From Serratia marcescens subsp. marcescens ATCC 13880 (lineage in GTDB: Bacteria > Pseudomonadota > Gammaproteobacteria > Enterobacterales > Enterobacteriaceae): 64,000 bases of DNA. The stretch is from contig NZ_CP071238.1 of NCBI RefSeq assembly GCF_017299535.1, positions 1,798,001-1,862,000 of the forward strand, in the 5' to 3' direction. Each line of letters starts with the position of its first letter. Position 1 is the stretch's first letter. Both the position numbers and the translations under genes were made by a program. This document shows positions 8,791 through 19,628 of this stretch, piece by piece. The notes below the pieces were generated by a model. That model had not been told where the DNA came from, did no database searches, and was given only the letters and a program-made list of their open reading frames with translations.

Positions 8791-11700
8791 TTGAACGCGG
8801 TAAATTTCGCTCGTTGACGCTGGTTAACTGGAACGGCTTCTTCGCCCGCACCTTTGATCTGGATGAGCTGGTGACCACGCTGTCCGGCGGTAACGGGGCG
8901 GGGAAATCCACCACCATGGCGGCCTTCGTCACCGCACTGATCCCCGACCTGACGCTGCTGCACTTCCGTAACACCACCGAAGCGGGCGCCACCAGCGGCT
9001 CACGCGACAAAGGCCTGCACGGCAAGCTGCGCGCCGGCGTGTGTTACTCCACCCTTGACGTCGTCAACTCACGCCACCAGCGCGTGGTGGTTGGCGTGCG
9101 TCTGCAGCAGGTGGCGGGGCGCGATCGCAAGGTCGATATCAAACCGTTCACCATTCAGGGGTTGCCGACCGCGGTACAGCCGACTGAATTGCTGACCCAG
9201 ACCGTGGGTGAGCGCCAGGCGCGCGTGCTGTCGCTGCAAGAGTTGAAAGAGCGCGTGGAAGAGATGGAGGGCGTGCAGTTCAAGCAGTTCAACTCCATCA
9301 CCGATTACCACTCGCTGATGTTCGATCTGGGCGTGATCCCTAAGCGCCTGCGTTCGTCCGCCGATCGCAGCAAGTTCTACCGTCTGATTGAGGCGTCGCT
9401 GTACGGCGGTATCTCCAGCGCCATCACCCGCTCGCTGCGCGATTACCTGCTGCCGGAAAACAGCGGCGTGCGCAAGGCGTTCCAGGACATGGAAGCGGCG
9501 CTGCGCGAAAACCGCATGACGCTGGAAGCGATCCGCGTCACCCAGTCGGATCGCGACCTGTTCAAGCATCTGATCTCCGAGGCCACCTCCTATGTGGCGG
9601 CGGACTATATGCGTCATGCCAACGAACGCCGAATCCATCTGGACGGCGCGCTGGCGCTGCGCAGCGATCTGTTGGGCAGCCGCAAGCAGCTGGCCGCCGA
9701 ACAGTATCGCCATGTGGAAATGGCGCGCGAGCTGAGCGAACAGAGCGGCGCTGAATCCGATCTGGAAACCGATTACCAGGCCGCCAGCGACCACTTGAAT
9801 CTGGTGCAGACGGCCATGCGTCAGCAGGAGAAGATCGAACGCTATGAAGCCGATCTGGAAGAGCTGACCTACCGTCTGGAAGAGCAGAACGAAGTGGTGG
9901 CCGAGGCGAGCGAGCAACAGGCCGAAAACGAAGCGCGCGCCGAAGCGGCCGAGCTGGAAGTGGATGAGCTGAAGAGCCAGTTGGCCGACTACCAGCAGGC
10001 GCTCGATGTGCAGCAGACCCGCGCCATTCAGTACCAGCAGGCGCTGCAGGCACTGGAGCGCGCGCGCGCGCTGTGCCAACTGCCGGACCTGACTGCCGAT
10101 AATGCCGAACAGTGGTTGGATACCTTCCAGGCCCGCGAGCAGGAGGCGACCGAAGCGCTGCTGATGTTGGAACAGAAGCTGAGCGTGGCCGATGCCGCGC
10201 ACGGCCAGTTCGAACAGGCCTATCAGCTGGTGGGTAAAATCGCCGGTCAGGTCAGCCGCAGCGAAGCCTGGCAGTGCGCGCGCGAATTGCTGCGCGACTG
10301 GCCTTCGCAGCAGCACTTAGCCGAGCGCGTTCAGCCGCTGCGCCTGCGCCTGAGCGAACTGGAGCAGCGCTTGCGCTCGCAGCAGGACGCCGAGCGCCTG
10401 CTGCAAGAGTTTTGCAAACGCCATGGCCAAGAGTACCAGCCGGACGATCTCGACATGCTGCAGCAGGAGCTGGAAGAGCGCCTGGAAGCGCTGTCGCAGA
10501 ACGTCAGCGAAGCCGGCGAACGCCGCATGGAGATGCGCCAGGAGCTGGAACAGATCCAGCAGCGCATCCGTGAGCTGACGGCGCGCGCCCCGGTGTGGCT
10601 GGCGGCGCAGGATGCCCTGAGCCAGCTTAGCGATCAGAGCGGGGAGCCGCTGGAAAACAGCCAGCAGGTGACCGAATACATGCAGCAACTGCTGGAGCGC
10701 GAGCGTGAAACTACCGTCGAGCGCGACGAAGTGGCGGCCCGCAAGCGCGAAGTGGAAGCGCAGATCGAGCGCCTCAGCCAGCCGGGCGGCGCGGAAGATC
10801 AACGCCTGGTCACCTTGGCCGAACGTTTCGGCGGCGTGCTGCTGTCGGAAATTTACGATGACGTCACCATTGATGACGCACCTTACTTCTCGGCGCTGTA
10901 TGGCCCTTCGCGCCACGCCATCGTGGTGCCGGATCTGTCTCTGGTGCGCGAGATGCTGGAAGGGCTGGAAGATTGCCCGGAAGATCTTTACCTGATCGAA
11001 GGGGATCCGCAGTCGTTCGATGACAGCGTATTTGCCGTCGAAGAACAGGACAAAGCGGTGGTGGTGAAGATCGCCGATCGCCAGTGGCGTTATTCCCGCT
11101 ACCCGGAAGTGCCGTTGTTCGGCCGTGCGGCGCGCGAAAACCGGCTGGAGGTGCTGCATGCCGAGCGTGAAACGCTGGCGGAGCGTTACGCCACGCTGTC
11201 GTTCGACGTGCAGAAAACTCAGCGCTCGCACCAGGCTTTCAGCCGCTTTATCGGCACCCATCTGGCGGTGGCGTTCGACGCCGATCCGGAAGCGGAGATC
11301 CGCGGCCTGAACGCCCGTCGTGGCGAGATCGAGCGTGCGCTGAACAATCACGAAGCGCAGAATCAGCAGCAGCGTCAGCAGTACGACCAGGCCAAAGAGG
11401 GCATTTCCGCGCTCAACCGCCTGATGCCGCTGGTGTCGTTGCTGAACGATGAAACGCTGCAGGATCGCGTCGACGAGATCCGCGAAGAGCTGGAAGAAGC
11501 GCAGGACGCCGCGCGCCACATTCAACAGCACGGGGTGTCACTGACCAAACTGGAGCCGCTGCTGTCGGTGCTGCAGAGCGATCCGCAGCAGCATGAACAG
11601 CTGCAGCAGGACTATGCGCAGGCGCAAAGCGTGCAGCGTCAGGCTAAACAGCAGGCGTTCGCGTTGACAGAAGTGGTGCAGCGTCGCGCGCACTTCAGCT

Positions 11701-13235
11701 ATACCGACTCCGCCGGCATGCAGAATGCCAACAACGATCTCAACGACAAGCTGCGTCAGCGTCTGGAGCAGGCGGAAGCCGAACGCGCCCGCGCTCGTGA
11801 GCAGCTGCGTCAGTATCAAACCCAGTTCACCCAATACAGCCAGGTGCTGGCCTCGCTGAAAAGCTCGTATGACGCCAAGCGCGACATGCTGAAAGAGCTG
11901 AGCCAGGAGCTGGTGGATATCGGCGTGCAGGCCGACGCCAACGCTGAAGCGCGCGCGCGCGCGCGTCGCGACGAGCTGCATGCGGCGCTGAGCAACAACC
12001 GCGCTCGCCGCAATCAGTTGGAGAAACAGCTGACCTTCTGCGAAGCCGAAATGGACGGCCTGCAGAAGAAACTGCGGAAGCTGGAACGCGACTATCATCA
12101 GCTGCGCGAGCAGGTGGTGACCGCCAAGGCGGGGTGGTGCGCGGTGATGCGCCTGGTGAAAGACAACGGCGTGGAACGCCGCCTGCACCGCCGCGAGCTG
12201 GCGTATATGGATGGCGACGAGCTACGCTCGATGTCGGATAAGGCGCTCGGCGCGCTGCGTCTGGCGGTGGCGGATAACGAACACCTGCGCGACGTGCTGC
12301 GCCTGTCGGAAGATCCGAAGCGGCCGGAGCGTAAGATTCAGTTCTATATCGCGGTGTACCAACACCTGCGCGAGCGTATCCGTCAGGACATCATCCGCAC
12401 CGACGATCCGGTCGAGGCCATCGAGCAGATGGAAATCGAGCTGGGCCGTCTGACCGAAGAGCTGACCGCGCGCGAGCAGAAGCTGGCGATCAGTTCGAAA
12501 AGCGTGGCCAACATCATTCGCAAAACCATTCAGCGCGAACAGAACCGCATTCGCATGCTGAACCAGGGTCTGCAGGCCGTTGCCTTCGGCCAGGTGAAGA
12601 GTGTCCGTCTGAACGTCAATGTGCGCGAAGCGCATGCCACTCTGTTGGATGTGCTCTCCGAGCAGCAGGAACAGCATCAGGATCTGTTCAACAGCAACCG
12701 CCTGACCTTCTCCGAAGCGCTGGCCAAGCTGTATCAGCGCCTGAATCCGCAGATCGACATGGGGCAGCGCACGCCGCAGACCATCGGCGAGGAGTTGCTG
12801 GACTACCGCAACTACCTGGAAATGGAAGTTGAGGTGTACCGTGGTTCCGACGGCTGGCTGCGTGCGGAAAGCGGCGCGTTGTCTACCGGTGAAGCCATCG
12901 GTACCGGGATGTCAATCCTGGTGATGGTGGTGCAGAGCTGGGAAGAAGAATCCCGCCGCCTGCGCGGTAAAGATATCTCGCCGTGTCGCCTGCTGTTCCT
13001 CGATGAAGCGGCGCGTCTGGATGCCAAGTCGATCGCCACGCTGTTCGAACTGTGCGATCGTCTGGAGATGCAGCTGATCATCGCGGCGCCGGAAAACATC
13101 AGTCCGGAGAAGGGCACCACCTATAAACTGGTGCGTAAGGTGTTCCAGAACCACGAGCATGTGCACGTGGTGGGGCTGCGCGGTTTCGCCGGCGAGCCGC
13201 CGGCGCTGGGCACTGCGCCGGTTGAAACGCCATAA
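8787..13235 (+). CDS. mukB: MukB, SMC-like ATPase of the chromosome condensin
   Basis: MukB (1482 residues; E. coli 1486) is the SMC-like motor that extrudes and organises chromosomal DNA and interacts with topoisomerase IV and MatP. The Walker A motif GGNGAGKST lies at residues 34-42. Long glutamate/glutamine-rich coiled coils flank a central hinge (about 645-800). The C-terminal half-head contains the signature-like segment [12 protein letters not shown] and Walker [13 protein letters not shown] 15-base alternating GC tract at 11949-11963 encodes an Ala-Arg repeat in the coiled coil. The gene ends just before a clear terminator. Confidence 0.98.
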   Translation: MIERGKFRSLTLVNWNGFFARTFDLDELVTTLSGGNGAGKSTTMAAFVTALIPDLTLLHFRNTTEAGATSGSRDKGLHGKLRAGVCYSTLDVVNSRHQRVVVGVRLQQVAGRDRKVDIKPFTIQGLPTAVQPTELLTQTVGERQARVLSLQELKERVEEMEGVQFKQFNSITDYHSLMFDLGVIPKRLRSSADRSKFYRLIEASLYGGISSAITRSLRDYLLPENSGVRKAFQDMEAALRENRMTLEAIRVTQSDRDLFKHLISEATSYVAADYMRHANERRIHLDGALALRSDLLGSRKQLAAEQYRHVEMARELSEQSGAESDLETDYQAASDHLNLVQTAMRQQEKIERYEADLEELTYRLEEQNEVVAEASEQQAENEARAEAAELEVDELKSQLADYQQALDVQQTRAIQYQQALQALERARALCQLPDLTADNAEQWLDTFQAREQEATEALLMLEQKLSVADAAHGQFEQAYQLVGKIAGQVSRSEAWQCARELLRDWPSQQHLAERVQPLRLRLSELEQRLRSQQDAERLLQEFCKRHGQEYQPDDLDMLQQELEERLEALSQNVSEAGERRMEMRQELEQIQQRIRELTARAPVWLAAQDALSQLSDQSGEPLENSQQVTEYMQQLLERERETTVERDEVAARKREVEAQIERLSQPGGAEDQRLVTLAERFGGVLLSEIYDDVTIDDAPYFSALYGPSRHAIVVPDLSLVREMLEGLEDCPEDLYLIEGDPQSFDDSVFAVEEQDKAVVVKIADRQWRYSRYPEVPLFGRAARENRLEVLHAERETLAERYATLSFDVQKTQRSHQAFSRFIGTHLAVAFDADPEAEIRGLNARRGEIERALNNHEAQNQQQRQQYDQAKEGISALNRLMPLVSLLNDETLQDRVDEIREELEEAQDAARHIQQHGVSLTKLEPLLSVLQSDPQQHEQLQQDYAQAQSVQRQAKQQAFALTEVVQRRAHFSYTDSAGMQNANNDLNDKLRQRLEQAEAERARAREQLRQYQTQFTQYSQVLASLKSSYDAKRDMLKELSQELVDIGVQADANAEARARARRDELHAALSNNRARRNQLEKQLTFCEAEMDGLQKKLRKLERDYHQLREQVVTAKAGWCAVMRLVKDNGVERRLHRRELAYMDGDELRSMSDKALGALRLAVADNEHLRDVLRLSEDPKRPERKIQFYIAVYQHLRERIRQDIIRTDDPVEAIEQMEIELGRLTEELTAREQKLAISSKSVANIIRKTIQREQNRIRMLNQGLQAVAFGQVKSVRLNVNVREAHATLLDVLSEQQEQHQDLFNSNRLTFSEALAKLYQRLNPQIDMGQRTPQTIGEELLDYRNYLEMEVEVYRGSDGWLRAESGALSTGEAIGTGMSILVMVVQSWEEESRRLRGKDISPCRLLFLDEAARLDAKSIATLFELCDRLEMQLIIAAPENISPEKGTTYKLVRKVFQNHEHVHVVGLRGFAGEPPALGTAPVETP

Positions 13236-13260
13236 CGCAGAAAAACGCCCTAAAAATCCG

Positions 13261-13291
13261 AAAATAGCCGCCGCAGGGTGGCTATTTTTTT
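13261..13291 (+). terminator. Terminator of the cmoM-mukFEB operon
   Basis: An AAAATAGCC / GGCTATTTT stem with a ten-base GC-rich loop is followed by a T run. It closes the operon 25 bases after the mukB stop. Confidence 0.9.
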
Positions 13292-13455
13292 GTGCGCGTG
13301 GATGATAGTCCTGCTTTTTTATCCGTTGAAAAGCGGTTAGTTTAATCAGATAAACAGTTATTCTACGCCCGTAGGGCGAAACGGCCTTTCTGTTTGTATA
13401 CTGAAACTATATGCAATTTTTGACGTTTTTTTTGTGAGCATACAGGGGGCAAGGG

Positions 13456-15264
13456 ATGTTGCTTAAAAAGGGAAACTCTCTACGACGTTTGGCGCTGAGT
13501 GGCGCTATCGCCTGTAGTCTTGTGTCGTCGTTTTCCGCCTTGGCCACCGTAACGGCGTTACCGGTGGCAACAGCAGGCATGTCCGTTGCGCAGAGTCGTT
13601 CTGAACTGCTGGCCGCGTTGCCGCGCGGTATGGATCTGCACTACCTTTCCACGCTGGCGCCGCTGTATGCGGCGAATCATATGCAGCCGATGTGGCAGGA
13701 TCGCGAGGCCGTTCAGCAGTTTCAACAGCAGCTGGCCGAACTGGCGATGTCCGGCGTGCAGCCGCAGTTCACCCAGTGGGTGAAGATGTTGACCGATCCG
13801 GCGCTCAGTGAAGCGGGCCGCGATGCGGTGCTGTCCGATGCGATGCTGGGTTATTTGCAGTTTGTATCCGCCATCGGCGCCAACGGCAACAACTGGCTGT
13901 ACAGCAATATTCCCTACAAGCTTGGTTTGCCGCCCACCGCGGTGATCAATCAATGGCAGCTGGCGGTGCGCCAGGCGCGAACCCTGAGCTACGTAAATTC
14001 GCTCGCGCCGCAGCATCCGCAATATGCCAAGATGCATCAGGCGCTGCGTGACATGCTGGCGGACAACCGCCCCTGGCCGCAGGTGGGCAGTGGCCCGAGC
14101 CTGCGCCCTGGCCAAATGAGCAACGATATCCCGGCGCTGCGTGAGATCCTGACGCGCACCGGCATGCTGGCCGCCTCGGCGCCGGAAGCGGAGCCGGAAC
14201 CGGCGGTGGTTTCGGCGAAGAGCAATGAACCCGACGACGGCGGGCTGACGGTAGATGAAGAGAAAAGCCGCGTGACGGTGAGCCCATCGGCGGCGCCGGT
14301 GACGGACTTGACCGCGGAACAGACGCCGCCGCAGATCGGCAGCGTGGTGAGCGACAACCTCTATACCAACGAGCTGGTGGAGGGCGTCAAGCGTTTCCAG
14401 AAATGGCAGGGGTTGACGGCGGACGGCGTGATCGGCGTGCGCACCCGCGAGTGGCTCAACGTGTCACCGAAAACCCGCGCCGCGCTGTTGGCGCTGAATA
14501 TCCAGCGCCTGCGCATTTTGCCGGGGCATGTCGGCACCGGCATTATGGTGAACATTCCCAACTACTCGCTGACCTACTATCAGAACGGCAACGAAGTGTT
14601 GTCCTCCCGCGTTATCGTCGGGCGGCCGAGCCGTAAGACGCCGCTGATGAGCAGCGCATTGAACAACGTGGTGGTCAACCCGCCTTGGAACGTGCCGACC
14701 ACTCTGGTGCGTGAGGATATTGTGCCGAAGGCGATGCGCGACGGTAACTATTTCCAGAAACACGGCTATACCGTGCTGTCAGGCTGGAGCAACGATGCGG
14801 AAGTGATCAACCCGGCGATGATCGACTGGAGCATGGTTTCCGCGCGCAATTTCCCGTATCGCGTCCGTCAGGCGCCGGGGGCCACCAACTCGTTGGGGCG
14901 TTTCAAGTTCAATATGCCGAGCTCGGATGCCATCTACCTGCACGATACCCCGAACCACAGCCTGTTCCAGAAAGACATCCGCGCGCTCAGCTCCGGCTGT
15001 GTGCGGGTGAACAAGGCTTCCGATTTGGCGAATATGCTGCTGCAGGATGCCGGCTGGAACAATAGCCGCGTTTCCTCCACGCTGAAAGAAGGCAATACCA
15101 CTTATGTGAATATTCGCCAGCGTATTCCCGTAAAACTGTATTATCTGACCGCCTGGGTTTCGGATGATGGCCAACCGCAATTCCGTACAGATATTTACAA
15201 TTATGATAATACGGTGAGATCGGGCGCACAAATTTTGGCTCAGGCCAAAAAATTAATGCAGTAA
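13456..15264 (+). CDS. ldtD: L,D-transpeptidase LdtD
   Basis: LdtD (YcbB, 602 residues) makes 3-3 (meso-DAP to meso-DAP) crosslinks in peptidoglycan and underlies beta-lactam bypass in E. coli. It has an N-terminal signal or anchor segment (to about residue 35), a large scaffold, a peptidoglycan-binding helix domain ([17 protein letters not shown], about 304-320), and a YkuD catalytic domain with HDTPNHSLF and SSGCVRV. The nucleophile is Cys515. The linker near 240-290 is acidic and proline-rich. The start follows AGGGGG at six bases' spacing. MepK, a DD-crosslink/3-3 crosslink hydrolase, is encoded next. Confidence 0.96.
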   Translation: MLLKKGNSLRRLALSGAIACSLVSSFSALATVTALPVATAGMSVAQSRSELLAALPRGMDLHYLSTLAPLYAANHMQPMWQDREAVQQFQQQLAELAMSGVQPQFTQWVKMLTDPALSEAGRDAVLSDAMLGYLQFVSAIGANGNNWLYSNIPYKLGLPPTAVINQWQLAVRQARTLSYVNSLAPQHPQYAKMHQALRDMLADNRPWPQVGSGPSLRPGQMSNDIPALREILTRTGMLAASAPEAEPEPAVVSAKSNEPDDGGLTVDEEKSRVTVSPSAAPVTDLTAEQTPPQIGSVVSDNLYTNELVEGVKRFQKWQGLTADGVIGVRTREWLNVSPKTRAALLALNIQRLRILPGHVGTGIMVNIPNYSLTYYQNGNEVLSSRVIVGRPSRKTPLMSSALNNVVVNPPWNVPTTLVREDIVPKAMRDGNYFQKHGYTVLSGWSNDAEVINPAMIDWSMVSARNFPYRVRQAPGATNSLGRFKFNMPSSDAIYLHDTPNHSLFQKDIRALSSGCVRVNKASDLANMLLQDAGWNNSRVSSTLKEGNTTYVNIRQRIPVKLYYLTAWVSDDGQPQFRTDIYNYDNTVRSGAQILAQAKKLMQ

Positions 15265-15444
15265 ATGCAGTAATTATAAATAAATAACGGTCAGAATGTT
15301 TGGCTATACCGCAGGCCCTCGTAGGCGGGGGCCTGTAAACCTAGGCGTATCGCGGGTTGACTCAGCATACGCAGGCGGTTATGGTTCGGACAGTGCGCTG
15401 CTTTGTGCATTTATTTTGACATTCTTGCCGGGTTTAACAGAGTC

Positions 15445-15993
15445 ATGGACAAAATTGATCATCATCGCCGTAAATGGCTGGCGCTAGGTGGCGCCGCTAT
15501 GGGCATAGCGCTGCTTCCAGGGCAGGCATTTGCCAGTCTTTCCACCGCTCGACCGCGTATTTTAGTGCTGAATAACCTGAATACCGGTGAATCTATTAAA
15601 GCCGAGTTCTTTGACGGCAAAGGCTACAATAAAGAAGAGTTGGTTCGGCTAAATCATCTGTTCCGCGATTATCGCGCCAACAAGGTTAAATCGATCGATC
15701 CCAGCTTGTTTGATCACCTCTATCGCCTGCAGGGGCTGCTGGGCACCAGCAAGCCGGTGCAGCTGATCTCCGGTTACCGCTCCGTAGATACCAACAACGA
15801 ATTGCGCGCGCACAGCCGCGGCGTGGCCAAGCACAGCTACCATACCAAGGGCCAGGCGATGGATTTCCACATTGAAGGTATCCAATTGAGTAATATCCGT
15901 AAAGCGGCGTTAAAAATGCGCGCCGGTGGTGTAGGATATTACCCACGTAGCAACTTCGTGCACATCGATACCGGCCCGGTTCGGAGCTGGTAA
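15445..15993 (+). CDS. mepK: MepK, murein endopeptidase (peptidase M15)
   Basis: MepK (YcbK, 182 residues) cleaves peptidoglycan crosslinks, with preference for the 3-3 type made by L,D-transpeptidases; the neighbouring ldtD makes exactly these. The start MDKIDHHRRKWLALGGAAMG carries a twin-arginine pair (R8-R9) followed by a hydrophobic stretch ending at AFA, so Tat export is likely. Zinc-ligand motifs are visible as HSYHTKGQAMDFHI and NFVHIDTG. I prefer this ATG to an upstream in-frame one because it gives the E. coli length. The ribosome site is weak. Confidence 0.95.
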   Translation: MDKIDHHRRKWLALGGAAMGIALLPGQAFASLSTARPRILVLNNLNTGESIKAEFFDGKGYNKEELVRLNHLFRDYRANKVKSIDPSLFDHLYRLQGLLGTSKPVQLISGYRSVDTNNELRAHSRGVAKHSYHTKGQAMDFHIEGIQLSNIRKAALKMRAGGVGYYPRSNFVHIDTGPVRSW

Positions 15994-16057
15994 TCGCGGT
16001 GCCCTCAGTGAATAACGCTGCTCCTTGCAGAGGCGGCGTTATTGTCGTTGGAGCCTT

Positions 16058-16705
16058 ATGAAATACCATCTTATTCCCGTTACCGCCTTTAGCCAGAACT
16101 GCAGCCTGATCTGGTGTGAAAACACGCAGCAGGCGGCGTTGGTTGATCCCGGCGGCGAAGCGGAAAAAATCAAAGCGGAAGTGGCGAAGCAGGGTGTGAC
16201 AATCACGCAGATTTTTCTGACGCACGGCCATTTGGATCACGTCGGCGCGGCGGCGGAGCTGGCGGACCATTATCAGGTGCCGATTTACGGCCCGGATAAA
16301 GAGGACGCTTTTTGGCTGGATGGTTTGCCGGCGCAGAGCCGGATGTTCGGGCTGGAGGAGTGTGCGCCGCTGACCCCGACTCGTTGGCTGTCGGAAGGCG
16401 ATGAGATGCAGGTGGGCGAAATGACGCTCAAGGTGCTGCACTGCCCCGGGCACACGCCAGGCCACATTGTCTTTATCAATGAGCAGGCGCGTTTGGCGCT
16501 GGTGGGCGACGTGCTGTTTAACGGCGGCGTGGGGCGCAGCGACTTCCCGCGCGGTGATCATCAGGCGTTGATCGCCTCGATTCGCACCAAGCTGCTGCCA
16601 TTGGGCGACGATATGCGCTTTATTCCCGGCCACGGCCCGATGTCGACCTTTGGCCACGAGCGCCAGACCAACCCGTTCCTGCGCGAAGAGCCGGCGGTGT
16701 GGTAA
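16058..16705 (+). CDS. ycbL: YcbL, MBL-fold metallohydrolase (glyoxalase II-like)
   Basis: This 215-residue protein is a metallo-beta-lactamase-fold hydrolase with the metal motif THGHLDHVG, a later HCPGHTPGH and the terminal PGHGPMST. E. coli and Salmonella YcbL have glyoxalase II-like thioesterase activity on S-D-lactoylglutathione, though the physiological role is uncertain. The ATG at 16058 is preceded by GGAG and gives the family length. Two hairpins follow the stop: a perfect palindrome, then a true terminator. Confidence 0.94.
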   Translation: MKYHLIPVTAFSQNCSLIWCENTQQAALVDPGGEAEKIKAEVAKQGVTITQIFLTHGHLDHVGAAAELADHYQVPIYGPDKEDAFWLDGLPAQSRMFGLEECAPLTPTRWLSEGDEMQVGEMTLKVLHCPGHTPGHIVFINEQARLALVGDVLFNGGVGRSDFPRGDHQALIASIRTKLLPLGDDMRFIPGHGPMSTFGHERQTNPFLREEPAVW

Positions 16706-16706
16706 C

Positions 16707-16730
16707 GATTATTTCCCGGCCGAAATAATC
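16707..16730. repeat. Perfect inverted repeat directly after ycbL
   Basis: Nine bases GATTATTTC pair perfectly with GAAATAATC across a six-base CCGGCC centre, starting two bases after the ycbL stop. It stands just ahead of the T-tailed terminator and may protect the mRNA 3' end or be a protein site. Confidence 0.7.
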
Positions 16731-16757
16731 AAGGGCGCATAGAGCGCCCTTTTTTTA
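16731..16757 (+). terminator. Terminator of ycbL
   Basis: GGGCGC and GCGCCC form the stem with a five-base loop, followed by TTTTTTT. The flanking A run also makes it usable for aspC from the other side. Confidence 0.88.
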
Positions 16758-16782
16758 TGATTTATGACCTGCGTCGATGCTT

Positions 16783-17973
16783 TTAGAGCACGGCGACGAT
16801 GGCTTCACACAGCGGCGCCATGTTGTCCGGGGTCATGCCGGCCACGTTCACCCGGCCCGAGTTCACGGCGTATACGCCGAACTCTTCACGCAGACGCAGC
16901 ACCTGTTCTTTGGTCAGGCCGCTGAATGAGAACATGCCATTCTGCTGGATGATGAAGCTGAAGTCCTGTTGTGCGCCTTTCTCCTGCAGGGTGTTCACGA
17001 ACAGCTGACGCATGCGGTGAATGCGCTGGCGCATGTCGGTCAGCTCCTGCTCCCACATCGCGCGCAGGGCGTCGTTGCCCAGAATGGTGGCGACAACGGC
17101 CGCGCCGTGTGACGGCGGGTTGGAGTAGTTGGCGCGAATGGCCGCCTTCACTTGGCTGAAGGCGCGATCGGCGGTTTCGGCATCGGCAGCTACAATGGTG
17201 CAAGCGCCGACGCGCTCATTGTACAGGCCGAAGTTTTTCGAGTAGGAGCTGGCGACGATCAGCTCTTGATGTTTGGCGGCGAAAATACGCAGCCCCTGCG
17301 CATCCTCTTCCAGACCGTTGGCGAAGCCTTGGTAGGCGAAGTCGAACAGCGGCAGCCAGCCATTGGCGACGGAAAGCTCAGCCAGTTGTGCCCACTGTTC
17401 CGCCGTTGGATCGATACCGGTCGGGTTATGGCAGCAGCCGTGGAACAACACGACATCCCCGGCCTGAGCCTGTTTCAGGCTGTTCAGCAGGCCGTCAAAA
17501 TCCAGCGCGTGGTTGGCAGCGTCGTAGTAGGCGTACTCCAGCACTTCCAGGCCAACGGCGCTAAAGACGTTCTTGTGGTTCGGCCAGCTTGGGTTGCTGA
17601 TCCAGATGCGCTTGGCGCTGGTCTGGTTGGCGATAAAGTCTGCCGCCACGCGCAGGCCGCCGGTGCCGCCTGGCGTCTGCGCGGTGCGCGCGCGACGATT
17701 GGTGACGATCGGGCTCTCTTTACCGAACAGCAGCTCTTGCGTGCAGCTGGCAAACGCCGGGATGCCTTCAATGCCGAGATAGTTTTTGGTGGTCTCGTTT
17801 TCCAGCAGATACTGTTCAGCTTTTTTTACGCTGGTCAGCACCGGGGTTTTGCCGGTTTCGTCTTTATAAACGCCAATCCCTAAATTGATTTTATTCGGGC
17901 GGGCGTCGGCGCGGAAAATGTCGGTCAGGCCCAGGATCGGGTCGGCGGGTGCGGCGGTGATTTTTTCAAACAT
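16783..17973 (-). CDS. aspC: Aspartate aminotransferase
   Basis: AspC (396 residues, same length as E. coli) is the PLP-dependent cytoplasmic transaminase interconverting aspartate and 2-oxoglutarate with oxaloacetate and glutamate; it also acts on aromatic amino acids. Conserved segments include [25 protein letters not shown], and the PLP lysine region [16 protein letters not shown] start at [16 protein letters not shown], dropping five upstream codons, because it matches E. coli exactly in frame. It is convergent with ycbL and lies downstream of ompF in the same direction. Confidence 0.97.
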   Translation of the reverse strand: MFEKITAAPADPILGLTDIFRADARPNKINLGIGVYKDETGKTPVLTSVKKAEQYLLENETTKNYLGIEGIPAFASCTQELLFGKESPIVTNRRARTAQTPGGTGGLRVAADFIANQTSAKRIWISNPSWPNHKNVFSAVGLEVLEYAYYDAANHALDFDGLLNSLKQAQAGDVVLFHGCCHNPTGIDPTAEQWAQLAELSVANGWLPLFDFAYQGFANGLEEDAQGLRIFAAKHQELIVASSYSKNFGLYNERVGACTIVAADAETADRAFSQVKAAIRANYSNPPSHGAAVVATILGNDALRAMWEQELTDMRQRIHRMRQLFVNTLQEKGAQQDFSFIIQQNGMFSFSGLTKEQVLRLREEFGVYAVNSGRVNVAGMTPDNMAPLCEAIVAVL

Positions 17974-18152
17974 GTCAGGTGCTTCCAAATCTCGGAGTTA
18001 AGCAGACAGAAGCATCAGGGTAGCGCCAGTTATCGGCTTTGCCAACCGTTTGCGATAAAAACACCTCGATCTTGTGAACGGGAAGGATTCGACAGAAAAA
18101 ATGATGGGGAAGGGGAAATCTGCAGGATAAAACGTTACCGGAATACACAAAT

Positions 18153-18178
18153 AAAAACAGGGCCGAAGCCCTGTTTTT
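18153..18178 (-). terminator. Terminator of ompF
   Basis: A stem of AAAACAGGGC and GCCCTGTTTT around a CGAA loop has T runs on both strands. It lies about 40 bases after the ompF stop on the minus strand. Confidence 0.9.
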
Positions 18179-18217
18179 TAACTTAGCCGACGGTAAACCG
18201 CCGTTAAGCGAGACAAC

Positions 18218-19327
18218 TTAGAACTGGTATACCAGACCAACGCCTACGATATCGTCAGTTGCGATGCCGTTAGCTTTGGTGAATTCGTTGTCATCCAGCA
18301 GGTTGATTTTGTAATCAACGTAGGTGGACATGTTTTTGTTGAAGTAGTAGGTGGTACCAACAGAAACATATTTAACCAGGTCAGCGTCGCCGCCGTTGAA
18401 GCGAGCGTTGTTCGCGGTGCGGCCAGCCAGGTCCTTACCTTTAGACTGCAGGTAAGATACTTCTGGACGCAGACCGAAGTCGAACTGGTACTGAGCGGTC
18501 ACTTCGAAGTTCTGAGTTTTGTTAGCGATACTGAAGTCAGACTCACCGTATGGGGTCATGTTGCGAGTTTCTGCATACATCGCCGCCAGGTAGACGTTGT
18601 TGGCGTCGTATTTCGCACCCACGGTCCATGCGTCAGCTTTCTTGCCATCAGCAGTAGACAAATCTTTCTGATCATTGGTGCGGCTAGATGACGCATAGGC
18701 TGCGCCGAAGCTTACGCCTTCGCCGATGTCATAAGTAGAGGAGATACCCCAGCCGTCGCCGTTCTGTTTTTTCAGAGCACGGCTGTCGTTCTGGTTTTTA
18801 CCCTGGTACTGAACGGCGAAGTTCAGACCGTCAACCAGACCGAAGAAGTTGTTGTTACGATAGGTCGCAACGCCGTTGGTACGGCCGGTCATGAAGTTGT
18901 CGGAGTAGGTATAAGTATCGCCACCGAACTCTGGCAGCATATCGGTCCAGCCTTCCACGTCGTACAGTACGCCGTAGTTACGGCCGTAGTCGAAGGAGCC
19001 GTAGTCAGCGAATTTCAGACCGGCGAAGCCCAGACGGGTTTTGGTGCCTTCGGTGCCCTGAGATTCGGCGTGGTTAGCCTGGACGTTGTATTCCCACTGG
19101 CCGTAACCGGTCAGTTGGTCAGTAATCTGAGTTTCACCTTTGAAGCCGAAACGAACATAGGTCTGATCGCCGTCATTACCTTTGTCTTTGGAGAAGTAGT
19201 GCAGACCGTCAACTTTGCCGTACAGATCCAGCTTGTTGCCGTCTTTGTTGTAGATTTCAGCTGCGTTTGCTGCACCAGCAGCCAACAGAGCCGGGATAAC
19301 CACTGCAAGAATGTTGCGCTTCATCAT
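18218..19327 (-). CDS. ompF: OmpF-type general porin
   Basis: This 369-residue outer-membrane porin forms trimeric 16-strand beta barrels for small hydrophilic solutes and is an entry route for many antibiotics. It begins [22 protein letters not shown], a signal peptide cut before [16 protein letters not shown]. The loop 3 region contains the PEFGGD constriction motif, and the last residue is the usual phenylalanine (VGLVYQF). The position next to asnS identifies the ompF locus. GAGGG lies about six bases before the first ATG. The promoter and an OmpR-type box are visible upstream. Confidence 0.95.
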   Translation of the reverse strand: MMKRNILAVVIPALLAAGAANAAEIYNKDGNKLDLYGKVDGLHYFSKDKGNDGDQTYVRFGFKGETQITDQLTGYGQWEYNVQANHAESQGTEGTKTRLGFAGLKFADYGSFDYGRNYGVLYDVEGWTDMLPEFGGDTYTYSDNFMTGRTNGVATYRNNNFFGLVDGLNFAVQYQGKNQNDSRALKKQNGDGWGISSTYDIGEGVSFGAAYASSSRTNDQKDLSTADGKKADAWTVGAKYDANNVYLAAMYAETRNMTPYGESDFSIANKTQNFEVTAQYQFDFGLRPEVSYLQSKGKDLAGRTANNARFNGGDADLVKYVSVGTTYYFNKNMSTYVDYKINLLDDNEFTKANGIATDDIVGVGLVYQF

Positions 19328-19464
19328 TATTACCCTCATTGGTGTTATTCGGACACCTTTGCCACTGCCGCCAATAATTCTTTGGGAACTATTGTTGATA
19401 GATTGGTGTCGTCCTGTGTCTGAACGCAGTGTTCCATTCACAGGCGGGTTAATCTAGGACGAAA

Positions 19465-19493
19465 ATGATACCAATGTCGCAATGAGGTTGCAA
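19465..19493 (-). promoter_or_regulatory. Predicted ompF promoter
   Basis: On the minus strand, TTGCAA (19493-19488) and TATCAT (19470-19465) are separated by exactly 17 bases. Transcription would start near 19458 and give a leader of about 130 bases, similar to the E. coli ompF leader. Confidence 0.65.
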
Positions 19494-19501
19494 AAGGAAA
19501 G

Positions 19502-19521
19502 TATGTGTAACCAAATGTAAT
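19502..19521 (-). promoter_or_regulatory. OmpR-type tandem box upstream of ompF
   Basis: The minus strand reads ATTACATTTG then GTTACACATA, two ten-base half-sites like the OmpR consensus GTTACAnnnn repeated. It sits eight bases upstream of the predicted -35, where OmpR activates ompF in E. coli. Osmoregulation is therefore likely. Other OmpR sites were not resolved. Confidence 0.6.
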
Positions 19522-19563
19522 TTTTCGGGAACTTTGTGACGTGCGTCAATATTAAAAAATGCG

Positions 19564-19586
19564 AAAGGCCAGCGAGGCTGGCCTTT
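19564..19586 (-). terminator. Terminator of asnS
   Basis: AAAGGCCAGC and GCTGGCCTTT form a ten-base perfect stem with a GAG loop. On the minus strand it is followed by CGCATTTTTTAA. It separates asnS from the ompF regulatory region. Confidence 0.85.
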
Positions 19587-19628
19587 GTTTTGTAACGAAA
19601 TCGTTTAAAAAACGTTTGATCGTATGAA

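Noticed and set aside
9069..11531. Long minus-strand open frames (about 415 and 404 codons) opposite mukB
   Set aside because: They are antisense shadows of a GC-rich gene; no ribosome sites or recognisable domains, and mukB is certain.
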